Assembly: GCA_041859045.1 (NCBI GenBank)
Contig: JBHELB010000007.1
Span: 1 to 64,000, forward strand
Origin: JBHELB01 sp041859045
Lineage (GTDB): Bacteria; Hydrogenedentota; Hydrogenedentia; Hydrogenedentales; SLHB01
Direction of reading: 5' to 3'
Length of the DNA stretch: 64,000 nucleotides
Each line of letters opens with the position of its first letter. Position 1 is the stretch's first letter. The notes beneath the pieces were generated by a model, which was not told where the DNA came from, did no database searches, and saw only the letters and a program-made list of their open reading frames with translations. The position numbers and the translations under genes are program-made. Of the stretch, positions 8,363 to 16,849 are shown in pieces.

Positions 8363-9475
8363 CTATTTCTTTGCGGCGTCGAGTCCCTGCGCCAGCGCCA
8401 ACAGGAAATCGCGATTGTCGGCGCTGAGATACCGCATCGTGCCGCCCATGCGCGCGAAACTCTTGTTGTACCGCAGGTAATAGTCGGGGTTGTCCATCGG
8501 CGGCTCGCCCTTGGTCCAATCCCAATGCGACTTCGCGAGATCCACGATGACCATGAAGTGTCCATCGATGTGTCGCCCCTGCTGAATCTCGAGATTCTGC
8601 GACATGGACAGCGATTTCTCGAAGATCATCGGCGACATTACGGCGGACCCAATCGACAGGTACACGCCTCCCTCGAGGTTGTGCACGTTGTTCGCGAACG
8701 CGAGGAAATCGCGCTGCGCCGCGCGGCCAATCGCCGCGCAGTGATTCATTGGGTGCACGTAGATGATGTCGTGGCCGATCATTGGATGACCGGTGAACGG
8801 GATCTTGAGTCGGTACGCCGCGGACTGCAGGCCGTACTGCTTATACGGATGCGGCACGGACATCCATCCCGGCTCGAGGTCGAACCGGCGAATCACCGCG
8901 AGCAGATCGGCAGCCGCGGCGGCGCGCTCCGGGTCAGTGGCAAGGCTCGACTCGACAACCTTCTTCAGTTCGTCTTCTTTCGGAATCGTGAGCCCTTCAT
9001 TCTGAACGAACGCGCCGACGGACTCGCCATACCCCAGGCCCTCATACGCGCCAACCACAATGGCGAGGTTGATGTAGAAGCCCGTCTCCTGCCAGACGCC
9101 GAACTGGCCCTTCGACACATTCTCGCGCACGTCCTCGCTGCTGTGCCCCTGAAACGCGAACTCCCAGTCGTGGATGATGCCCGCGCCGTTCGTGGCGAGG
9201 TGCGTGATCCAGCCGTCTTCGAGCAGCTTGATGAATACCGGGCTCAGGCAGTTCTTGATGCTATGCGCGCCGAACGTCAACATGCGCGCCTTGCCCTCCG
9301 CGCGCGCCTTCACGATCCGCGCGACGGTGTCCGCGATGATCTCCTGCCCGAGATCGCTGAACGGCTCCGCGGCTTCCGTCGGCAGAATCCGCGACTTCTC
9401 GATATACACCTTGTCCTTCCGCTCCGAAAGCGGCTTGATATTCAGTTGCTGGCGGTCCAATTGCGGGTACGGCAT
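8363..9475 (-). CDS. Deoxyhypusine-synthase-like protein of unknown function
   Basis: A 370-residue protein. The segment LTFGAHSIKNCLSPVFIKLL, followed by WITHLATNGAGIIHDWE, resembles the deoxyhypusine synthase fold, where the matching strand ends in TTAGGVEED. Later parts (PFTGHPMIGHDIIYVHP; GGVYLSIGSAVMSPMIFEK) also follow that pattern, but the DHS GGGVVKHH lysine is absent. By eye, RYNKSFARMG (Lys338) may align with the catalytic WGK of DHS; this is uncertain. Bacteria lack eIF5A, so its substrate must differ. It lies between a GH38 gene and a GmhA-like isomerase with gaps of 27 and 33 bases, which points to NAD-dependent sugar or sugar-phosphate chemistry. Confidence 0.6.
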   Translation of the reverse strand: MPYPQLDRQQLNIKPLSERKDKVYIEKSRILPTEAAEPFSDLGQEIIADTVARIVKARAEGKARMLTFGAHSIKNCLSPVFIKLLEDGWITHLATNGAGIIHDWEFAFQGHSSEDVRENVSKGQFGVWQETGFYINLAIVVGAYEGLGYGESVGAFVQNEGLTIPKEDELKKVVESSLATDPERAAAAADLLAVIRRFDLEPGWMSVPHPYKQYGLQSAAYRLKIPFTGHPMIGHDIIYVHPMNHCAAIGRAAQRDFLAFANNVHNLEGGVYLSIGSAVMSPMIFEKSLSMSQNLEIQQGRHIDGHFMVIVDLAKSHWDWTKGEPPMDNPDYYLRYNKSFARMGGTMRYLSADNRDFLLALAQGLDAAKK

Positions 9476-9502
9476 CGTTGTCTCCTTCGCGGCGCGCGGC
9501 CG

Positions 9503-12286
9503 TTACACTTCAAACTCGATCGTGACGATCTTCTTCTTGCCCACGGACAGCGCGATGGCTTTCCCTTCGGCTTTGAGCGGCTTGACACGGTCTTCGTTCA
9601 TGTTGGTCAGCCATGCGCGCTTGACCTTTTTGAATACCGACAGCTTGCCGTTGATGGCCTTGTCCGTGGGGTTGAACACGCGGACGACGTAGCTCGAGGG
9701 GCGGTCCTCCGCGCGCTTGAACGCGGTAAGCTGTACCCCTTTGGGCAATTCGAGGAAGCTCATGGCCTTGGGCAGCGAGCCCTTGTGCGGACCGGCCTGC
9801 GCGGCTTCGAGCGGCAGGTTGAGATCTTCGGCCTGTTCGAAACAGCCGTTGGTCCAGTCACCCTCGTGCGGATAGATCGCGTAGGTCCACTCGTGCGGGC
9901 CGAGGCACTGCGCGAGGTCCATCTCCGGGTACACTTCCCAGCGGCCGAAGATGGGGCAATTGCGGTACGTGTAGGCGCGCAGCAACGTGATCGCCAGCGG
10001 GCGATCGGCGGTGTCAGCGGCCTCGTACTCGCGGATGCCGGTATTGAGCACGGAGAACCCGGCCTTCCCGTCGTTCATGTCGACGAAACGGTACATCGGG
10101 TACTGCGGGTTGGTCCGACCGTAGTAGGCGTTGCCTTTCTTAACGTGGATATCGCGCGCGACGACGTCGAACGAGACTTCGGCGTGCGTGGCGTCGGTCT
10201 TGAGGCGCGTCGGAAACACCACGCGCAGGCGGTGGTTGCGGCAGGGATTGTCCACCGAAGTCGTAACATCCAGCCGTTTCGCGCCCGCGCGCAGCGTGAA
10301 GCGGCTCGTGACGACCATCTCCTTCACGTCCTTCGTGCGGCGCGTGTGATTCATCTCGGCCTCGCGGAACTGCGCGGTGAGTTCGTCTTCGATGCCCGCG
10401 GGGATCTGCATGCGGTATTCGACGCGCATCCGCGCGAACAGCGGCCCGGCCTCTTCGAGCGCGATCGCGCAGGGGAATCCGTGCGAGGTCAGCGTGATGT
10501 TCTCATCCGGTTCCATGTGCACCCAGGAATGCCCGGTCTCGCCGGTGTCTTCGAGGTAATGCAGGCCGGAATAGGTCTTCTTCGTCTCCTTGTGCGTGAG
10601 GTCGAGCGTGCCGTCGCTGTTGAACACGACGCGCAGGTACTCGTTCTCGAGGACGTTCGTCTCGGGCGCGAGCGTGCCGGGTTCATAGCCGAATCCGGAT
10701 TCGCGCACGACGTGGTACGTCTTGTAGCCGAACGCCGGGATGTTGTCGACTTCGACGTGGCACTGCACGCGCTGCGACGGCAATTCGATGGAGATATCCT
10801 GCAAGTTGCGAATAAGCGAAGCCCACGCGAACTGCTGTTTCTTCTGCAAACGCTGTGTTTTCTTGCCGTCCGGGGTCTTGATGCTGAATGCGTCGTAATC
10901 CATGTTCTGCGGCATATCCACGTAGCACGAGATCACGCCGCTGCGCGGAAACGGACACGAGTTGAACACCGTGATCACGGAGTCCTTCGGGCCGAGGTCG
11001 CTGTTGTCGATGGAAATCTGCACCGCGCCCATGCCGCGCCGCGCCAGGCCCTCGCTGATGATGTCCACCTGGTCGTAGCGGAACAGCGAGTCTTTCTCCA
11101 TCTGATCGATGCCCGCGCCGGTGATCGTGTCGTGCGGGTGGTTCTGCAGGAGCATTTTCCACGCGCGGTCGAGGGCCGCCTTGATGTACTCGCCGCCGAC
11201 CATCGAGCCGATCGCGCTCCACGGTTCGGCCAGACGCTGCAAATTCACTTCGGCGCGGTGGTTGGCGCGCTTAAGCCGCGTGCGGGCGCTGATCACGTCG
11301 CCGAACAGGTGCGTCCACTTGCCCGTCGACCCGGGATCGCGGCTTTCGCCCTTGATCAAAGTGGGGTTCTTGACCTCCTTGCGCATCGCTTCCATATAGT
11401 CGGCGAGCGACGAGAACTTGATCGTGTGCTCGGGCAGCAGTTTCTGGCACAGCTTCATGATCTCGGACTCTTTCGGGTCGGGATTCGAGGTGTCGAATCC
11501 CTGCATCGAGCAGATATGACTCGTCGTGAAGTGTTCCGACTCGTCCTTGACCAACTTCACCAACTGCTCACGAATCGGCGCGTCGTTCCAGTGCTTCTTC
11601 GTGTCGTCGAGCACGTAGTAGTGCGCGCGCGGGTGACGATCCGTTGCCAGGCGGAACGGAGCTGCGCCGCGATCCCAGTCGTAGCGCGCGAACACGTCGT
11701 CCGACCCGTAGCGCAGCACGCGGTAGATGTACACGTAGTAGCTGAACCGGCTCATGCAGCCGAACCGCATGCCCAACAGCCGCGACCCGTCCGCGCCTTC
11801 CCAGACGTATTCACTGTGCGGCGTATTGATCCCGCGGTAGAAAATGATGGTGTCGATGTCGAAGCCATTGTAGATTTGCGGCATCTGCGAGGTCTGGCCA
11901 TAGCCGAACGGCGTATAGCCGACCTTGGCGGTCTTGCCGAGGGCATCACAGACGCGATGGCCCACGACGAGGTTGCGCACCAACGATTCGCCGCTCACCA
12001 GGTATTCCTCGGGCAGGCTGTACCACGGGCCGACGATGAGGCGACCGGCTTTGACGTGCTTCTCGATAGTGGCGCGTTTCTCCGGGCGCAGCTCAAGATA
12101 GTCCTCGACGCAGAGCACCTGGGAATCCATCGTGAACGACGTGAAATCCGGGTCGTTATCGAGCAAATCGAGCAACTCGTCCATGAATTTGAGGAGCAAC
12201 AGGCGGGTTTCCTCGAAGGGATAGCCCCATTCCCGGTCCCAGTGCGAGTTCGAAATCACATGAATGGTCTTACGCTTCGAGGACAT
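9503..12286 (-). CDS. GH38 alpha-mannosidase-like protein, nucleophile replaced
   Basis: 927 residues, the usual size for family 38 alpha-mannosidases. The N-terminal NSHWDREW holds zinc ligands His15 and Asp17, and NHPHDTITG holds the other zinc His. The segment that normally reads GY-x-PDxFGxxxQ-x-PQI, containing the nucleophile Asp that also binds zinc, here reads GYTPFGYGQTSQMPQI, so Phe127 is at the Asp position. The C-terminal beta domains appear complete. I chose ATG 12286 because GGAAGGAA lies 6-8 bases upstream and the fold begins here. No signal peptide is seen, so it is cytoplasmic. First gene of an operon with DHS-like and GmhA-like genes; a promoter lies upstream. Confidence 0.82.
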   Translation of the reverse strand: MSSKRKTIHVISNSHWDREWGYPFEETRLLLLKFMDELLDLLDNDPDFTSFTMDSQVLCVEDYLELRPEKRATIEKHVKAGRLIVGPWYSLPEEYLVSGESLVRNLVVGHRVCDALGKTAKVGYTPFGYGQTSQMPQIYNGFDIDTIIFYRGINTPHSEYVWEGADGSRLLGMRFGCMSRFSYYVYIYRVLRYGSDDVFARYDWDRGAAPFRLATDRHPRAHYYVLDDTKKHWNDAPIREQLVKLVKDESEHFTTSHICSMQGFDTSNPDPKESEIMKLCQKLLPEHTIKFSSLADYMEAMRKEVKNPTLIKGESRDPGSTGKWTHLFGDVISARTRLKRANHRAEVNLQRLAEPWSAIGSMVGGEYIKAALDRAWKMLLQNHPHDTITGAGIDQMEKDSLFRYDQVDIISEGLARRGMGAVQISIDNSDLGPKDSVITVFNSCPFPRSGVISCYVDMPQNMDYDAFSIKTPDGKKTQRLQKKQQFAWASLIRNLQDISIELPSQRVQCHVEVDNIPAFGYKTYHVVRESGFGYEPGTLAPETNVLENEYLRVVFNSDGTLDLTHKETKKTYSGLHYLEDTGETGHSWVHMEPDENITLTSHGFPCAIALEEAGPLFARMRVEYRMQIPAGIEDELTAQFREAEMNHTRRTKDVKEMVVTSRFTLRAGAKRLDVTTSVDNPCRNHRLRVVFPTRLKTDATHAEVSFDVVARDIHVKKGNAYYGRTNPQYPMYRFVDMNDGKAGFSVLNTGIREYEAADTADRPLAITLLRAYTYRNCPIFGRWEVYPEMDLAQCLGPHEWTYAIYPHEGDWTNGCFEQAEDLNLPLEAAQAGPHKGSLPKAMSFLELPKGVQLTAFKRAEDRPSSYVVRVFNPTDKAINGKLSVFKKVKRAWLTNMNEDRVKPLKAEGKAIALSVGKKKIVTIEFEV

Positions 12287-12332
12287 AGTCGAATTCCTTC
12301 CGCATTCCGGGGAAACAGTTAAAAGAAGTGGT

Positions 12333-12361
12333 ATTTTAGCATGCCTCCCACGGGAAGACAA
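12333..12361 (-). promoter_or_regulatory. Extended -10 promoter of the GH38 operon
   Basis: On the minus strand TTGTCT (12361-12356) and TAAAAT (12338-12333) are 17 bases apart, and the -10 box is preceded by TGC as in extended -10 promoters. Transcription would begin near 12326, leaving a leader of about 40 bases. Confidence 0.6.
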
Positions 12362-12482
12362 AGGACCGAATCGCCCCAGTTTCTCGTGTCTGGCAGGAGA
12401 AGGCGGGCAAGTCGAAACGGCTCAAACGGCGTGGTACCATGCCTTCAGGGTAGGTTCATGGAAAACGAAGGGGAGAAACAGC

Positions 12483-13271
12483 ATGGTCCTTCGATCTGGG
12501 CTCGTGGTTTTGCTGCTTTGCGTACTGGGAGCCTGCGCCAAACCCGGCGAATCGAAGAATCAACTTGGGTTCACGGAAGTGGATGAGGCCGTCCGCACAC
12601 GGAATTTTACGCGCCTGACGCTGTTGGCTGAGCAGGGCGCCGATTTCGATCTTCCCGACGCAGACGGCGTGCGCCCGTTACACCGGGCCGCGCGCGACGG
12701 CGACCAGGAGATGTGTCAGTTTCTGCTGTCGCACCGCGCCAATCCGGATTCGGTGACGGCGACCGGGTGGACGCCGCTAATGCTGGCCGCGCGCGATGGC
12801 CGCTCGGAAGCCTGTGAGATTCTCCTGCGTTACGGCGCGACGCCGGACAAAACGCTAAGCGATGGGCGCACGGCGTTGCATATCGCGATGAGTGCAGGAA
12901 ACAGGGACGCACTCTTGAGCGTGTTTTTTCAGAACTGGCCCAAGCTGGAAAACGGCAAACGGCAGGAATGGGTGAACTTGCGCAATGGCAAGGGCCTGAC
13001 CGCGCTGCATCTGGCGATTGACGCCCATGACAGCGGGATAATCTCGCAGTTGCTGACCGCCGGAGCCGACCCCAACCTCGAGTACCCGGATGGCGTGCCG
13101 CCGTTGGTGGCCGCCGCCGCGCAGGGGGATTCGCTGACCGTGGCCGCGCTGGCCACAGGCGGCGCATTGATGACACAAGCGGACAAAACTGGGCGCACCG
13201 CTTATCGCGCGGCCTTGGCCGCGAACAACCAGGCCCTTGCGATGCAAATCTACCAGTGGGGCGGCCGCTAG
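12483..13271 (+). CDS. Ankyrin-repeat lipoprotein
   Basis: 262 residues. The N-terminus MVLRSGLVVLLLCVLGAC is a lipoprotein signal with an LGAC lipobox, predicting a lipid-anchored envelope protein. The rest holds about six ankyrin repeats, for example DGVRPLHRAARDGDQEMCQF, TGWTPLMLAARDGRSEACEI and DGRTALHIAMSAGNRDALLS. Ankyrin repeats bind proteins, and the partner is unknown. Start ATG 12483 follows a GGGGAG site. It converges with the pseudopilin gene and overlaps its end by 4 bases. Confidence 0.85.
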   Translation: MVLRSGLVVLLLCVLGACAKPGESKNQLGFTEVDEAVRTRNFTRLTLLAEQGADFDLPDADGVRPLHRAARDGDQEMCQFLLSHRANPDSVTATGWTPLMLAARDGRSEACEILLRYGATPDKTLSDGRTALHIAMSAGNRDALLSVFFQNWPKLENGKRQEWVNLRNGKGLTALHLAIDAHDSGIISQLLTAGADPNLEYPDGVPPLVAAAAQGDSLTVAALATGGALMTQADKTGRTAYRAALAANNQALAMQIYQWGGR

Positions 13272-14113
13272 AGACCCAGCAGCGCGACGAGTTCGGCCCA
13301 GGCACGGCTCACGGGGAAATCGCCGGGGTAACGGATGAACTCCACGTGTCCGTCCATGAACAGCACGTTGCCGCCGCCGGGAACGTGGTTGAAATCGACC
13401 ACTTTCAGACTCACTTTGTCGAACATGACCGGGATAGTGCTCTGCGCGTATACGCTCCGCGCAGGATTATTGACGTCCGTAATAAGAAAACGTTCGATCC
13501 CATCCTTGAGTCTGAATATCGCGTGCGCTTCATCCTCTTCATCGATATAGGTCCAGTCGTGATCGGGATCGGTTTTCTTCATCTGCTCATCGAACGCCGT
13601 GACGAAACGCCGCGAGGCGTCTTTAGTCGCCGGGTCCGTCATCCACTCGCCGCGCAACAACCAGCCGGTATAGTAGTAACTCAACTGATCGAACAGGCAG
13701 GGCTCCACGGAGTCGGGAATCTTGCTGGTGCCAAGGTCGTCTGTGCGCCACCAGCGCCCCGCATCGAACTCGTCCTGTCCGTCTTCGTCCGAAAGACACA
13801 CCAGAATCCGCGCATCGGTCAGGTATTCGGGATAGATCGCGCGACCGTCCGGAGCCAGCACGCGGGTGTTGAGGTCGGAGCACGTCGGACCAACCCAAGT
13901 GGGCATCGGTGGGTAAGCGCCGTGCGCCTCGGAAGAGTACATCGCGAACACGGTCCCCATCTGCTTGAGGTTGTTTGCGCAACTTACCCGGCGCGCCGAT
14001 TCGCGGGCCCGGGCCAACCCAGGCAACAGCATCGCGGCGAGAATGCTGATAATGGCGATTACCACCAGCAACTCGATCAGCGTGAACCCGGTCTTTCTGT
14101 CAGCACAAGGCAT
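13268..14113 (-). CDS. Pseudopilin with prepilin motif and C-terminal DGH element
   Basis: 281 residues. The prepilin leader ends at KTGFTLIELLVVIAIISILA, where cleavage follows Gly and the Phe is methylated. The C-terminal part carries NVLFMDGHVEFIRYP, the DGH element of the secretion-type pseudopilins that are very numerous in Planctomycetes and Lentisphaerae. I prefer ATG 14113 to 14146 because GGGAGG lies five bases before it. It is a stand-alone gene with no assembly genes nearby, so its assembly system must be encoded elsewhere. The cargo or function is unknown. Confidence 0.85.
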   Translation of the reverse strand: MPCADRKTGFTLIELLVVIAIISILAAMLLPGLARARESARRVSCANNLKQMGTVFAMYSSEAHGAYPPMPTWVGPTCSDLNTRVLAPDGRAIYPEYLTDARILVCLSDEDGQDEFDAGRWWRTDDLGTSKIPDSVEPCLFDQLSYYYTGWLLRGEWMTDPATKDASRRFVTAFDEQMKKTDPDHDWTYIDEEDEAHAIFRLKDGIERFLITDVNNPARSVYAQSTIPVMFDKVSLKVVDFNHVPGGGNVLFMDGHVEFIRYPGDFPVSRAWAELVALLGL

Positions 14114-14284
14114 CTGAGCCTCCCAGGGTCGGTGTTTCATCCCCATTGCCTCACAATAATACCGAATGCTTCGCCGAGCATAAAGCGAAGCGTCTATTTG
14201 ACAGGCGGAATCGTAACGGGTCTAATTGCCTCTCCGGGCTCGCTTGTTTGGCCCAAAATCCACTAAACCAAGGGGGGCATGGTA

Positions 14285-16801
14285 ATGATTCGGGTAGCAG
14301 CGACGGCGGCAATTCTGTTCTCGGGAATTGCGGGGGCGGCGGAGACTTCGTGGCTGACCAAGGATCGATTCGGTTCGGCGGTCATCGTGCAACCCGAATC
14401 GGTTCCCGCCGCGGAGCAAACGGCGGCAAAGGAAATTCAACGGTATTGGCGCGAGGTGACCGGCCACACGCCGCCCATCCTGTCCGCGCCGAAAGACGGC
14501 GCAGTGAACATTTGGGTAGGCCCCATGAACGTGCCCGAGGCGCTTCTTACCAAGGCGACCTTCACCGGACTGGGCGCGCAAGGGATTTTGGTCAATACCG
14601 TTGACGGCTCGAATGTGCTGATCACCGGAGGACCGGACAACGGCACGTTGTACGCCGCGTATGAGTTCATCGAAAGTGTGCTGGGCGTGCGGTTTCTCGC
14701 GCCGGACTGCACCTACATTCCCCCCATGCCCGCGTCGCTGCCGCGTGTAGACCATCGGTTCGTGCCGCCGTTCGAGTATCGCTACTCCACGAACTTCGGC
14801 CTCGATCCCAATGTGACCTACTATCGCCAGACGCTGCGGTTTAACCAGGGGCCCGGATTCGCGTGCCACACCGTCTACCGCCTGCTTCCGCCCGAAAAGC
14901 TCTTCAAAGATCACCCCGAATACTACTCCATGATTCGCGGCAAGCGCACCGCGCCGCAAGGCTTCGATTGGCGGAAGCCCGATCTGCCCCCCGCACAGTT
15001 CCAGCAGCTTGCCCAACTGTGCATGACCAATCCCGCAACGATCGAAGCGCTTACGAAGGCCATTCTCGCGCAGATTGACGAAAGTCCCGCAAACAGGATG
15101 CCGCACATCAGCCAAATGGACTGGGATAACTGGTGCACATGCGATACGTGCGCGGCGATCGATGCGCGCGAAGACTCGCACATGGGCGCAACGCTCACCG
15201 GCCTCAACCAAATCGCCGAGAACGTGGAGAAAGCCCGCCCGGGATACGGTATCGAGACGCTTGCCTACACGTTCACGCGCAAGCCGCCGAAATATCTGAA
15301 GCCGCGTGCGAATATCGCCATCAAACTGTGCAGCATCGAGTGCGATTTCTCACGTCCACACGACGATCCAAACTCGGAACTGAACCGGCAGTTCGCCAAA
15401 GACATCGACAAATGGTCCAAACTGGCGGGCCGTCTGCATATTTGGGACTACACCACGAATTTCCGGAACTTTCAATCGCCGTTCCCGAACTTCCAGGTGT
15501 TGCAGCCGAACATGCGGTTCTTCCGCGACCATAACGTGAAGGGCATTTTCGAGCAAGGCGGAAACGATCGCGCAACGGAGTTCGCACCGTTGCGCGGGTA
15601 TCTCTTGGCCAAGCTCATGTGGAATCCCGATGCCGACGTGGAGGCGCTGACGGACGAGTTCCTGCGTCTGTACTATGCCGAGGCCGCGCCGTACATCCGC
15701 GAATATCTCCAACTCGTCACGGACACCCAGAAAGCCAAGGGCGGTGTACTAATTTTCGCCGACGACGGCACGTGGGTTGACAAAGAGATGGTGGCGAAGG
15801 CCGAGGCGATATTCGCGAACGCCTTCAAGGCCGTTGACGCATCGCCGCGCGCGCGTGAACTGCGTCCGCGCGTCGAGGTCGTCTACTTGCAGGTTCAATA
15901 CTGCGCGTTGACGTGTCCGCCCGACGTGAACATTACGGAGACACAGCTCACGTTGAGCCGCCCGCCGAGCCTGACGCTCGAGGACTACTCCGCGAACCTC
16001 AAGAAACACGGGGTCGTGTGCATCGTCGACTACCACAGCGGCTTTGAGCCGTTCTACAAGCAGATTGGCAGGACCACTCCACCGCGCTCGTTCTCGTCAT
16101 CGGTCGTGCGCATCTCCAACGACCGCTATGACGTGTGGGTCGCGCCGGAAGCGCAAGGGACGATCCTGCGTTGGCAAGACAAGAAGCTTGGCGTGGAATT
16201 GCTGCGCGGGTATCAAATCTATGGCCGCAAACCGGGACTCTGGCAGGACTGGAGCATCGGAGGCGGACAGCCGGAACGCGCGATAGCGGAGTCCTACGCG
16301 GCGATCAACCGCTCGAACAACGCAGTTACGCTGCGCGCCACGCTGGCGAATGGCGTCACCATCGACCGCACGATGACGCTCAACGGCGACGCGCTCGAGG
16401 TCTCGTTGACGCGCACAAATCCCACAGCAACGGCGCAAACCGCAGGCGTGAAAATGCATCCCGAGTTCTGGACGCAAGGCGAGAACCGCCCCGAGGTTTG
16501 GACGTCTGACGGCGCGAAGTGGTCGTTGTTCACCAAAGACGTGCCGAAGGAGCATAAGGCGTGGGGACGTCTCGTGAGTGATGGAACGATTAAACAGGCC
16601 GCGTTCTACTTGCCCAAACAGAAGTTCGGTGTCGAAGCCACTTTGGAAGACGCCGCCGGGTTCCTGAGCTTTTTCAACATCAACAAAGGCGGCGAACACG
16701 TGAACCTCGAGGTGCTCGCGCCGGAGGCCGCGCTCGCGCCCGGCGAAACGCAAACGACGAAAGCCGTGTTCACCGTTATTCAGAAACGTCCGGCCAAATA
16801 A
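14285..16801 (+). CDS. Exported DUF4838 protein
   Basis: 838 residues with a signal peptide (MIRVAATAAILFSGIAGAAE, cut likely after GAA or AGA). Residues 20-130 resemble the alpha-glucuronidase/hexosaminidase N-terminal domain (AEQTAAKEIQRYWREVTG; ITGGPDNGTLYAAYEFIE). The middle is a DUF4838 barrel-like domain with HISQMDWDNWCTCDTC and later LHIWDYTTNFRNFQSPFPN. The C-terminal 250 residues look like a beta-sandwich. It is likely an envelope or secreted carbohydrate-active protein; no activity is established for the family. ATG 14285 lies seven bases after AGGGGGG, whereas ATG 14279 is too close to it. Confidence 0.82.
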   Translation: MIRVAATAAILFSGIAGAAETSWLTKDRFGSAVIVQPESVPAAEQTAAKEIQRYWREVTGHTPPILSAPKDGAVNIWVGPMNVPEALLTKATFTGLGAQGILVNTVDGSNVLITGGPDNGTLYAAYEFIESVLGVRFLAPDCTYIPPMPASLPRVDHRFVPPFEYRYSTNFGLDPNVTYYRQTLRFNQGPGFACHTVYRLLPPEKLFKDHPEYYSMIRGKRTAPQGFDWRKPDLPPAQFQQLAQLCMTNPATIEALTKAILAQIDESPANRMPHISQMDWDNWCTCDTCAAIDAREDSHMGATLTGLNQIAENVEKARPGYGIETLAYTFTRKPPKYLKPRANIAIKLCSIECDFSRPHDDPNSELNRQFAKDIDKWSKLAGRLHIWDYTTNFRNFQSPFPNFQVLQPNMRFFRDHNVKGIFEQGGNDRATEFAPLRGYLLAKLMWNPDADVEALTDEFLRLYYAEAAPYIREYLQLVTDTQKAKGGVLIFADDGTWVDKEMVAKAEAIFANAFKAVDASPRARELRPRVEVVYLQVQYCALTCPPDVNITETQLTLSRPPSLTLEDYSANLKKHGVVCIVDYHSGFEPFYKQIGRTTPPRSFSSSVVRISNDRYDVWVAPEAQGTILRWQDKKLGVELLRGYQIYGRKPGLWQDWSIGGGQPERAIAESYAAINRSNNAVTLRATLANGVTIDRTMTLNGDALEVSLTRTNPTATAQTAGVKMHPEFWTQGENRPEVWTSDGAKWSLFTKDVPKEHKAWGRLVSDGTIKQAAFYLPKQKFGVEATLEDAAGFLSFFNINKGGEHVNLEVLAPEAALAPGETQTTKAVFTVIQKRPAK

Positions 16802-16809
16802 CAGGTTCC

Positions 16810-16839
16810 GGGGGAAGCTTCCTTCGGGAGGCTTCCCCC
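16810..16839. terminator. Hairpin between the DUF4838 and htpX genes
   Basis: GGGGGAAGC (16810-16818) pairs with GCTTCCCCC (16831-16839). It lies directly after the DUF4838 stop and before the convergent HtpX stop. There is no T-run, so its strength is uncertain. Confidence 0.6.
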
Positions 16840-16849
16840 GCTTGTGGTC

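Noticed and set aside
8075..12322. A very long open frame on the plus strand, opposite the GH38, DHS-like and GmhA-like genes
   Set aside because: It has the low-complexity His/Arg/Ala/Val composition of an antisense shadow in GC-rich DNA, no domain, and three well-supported genes lie on the other strand.
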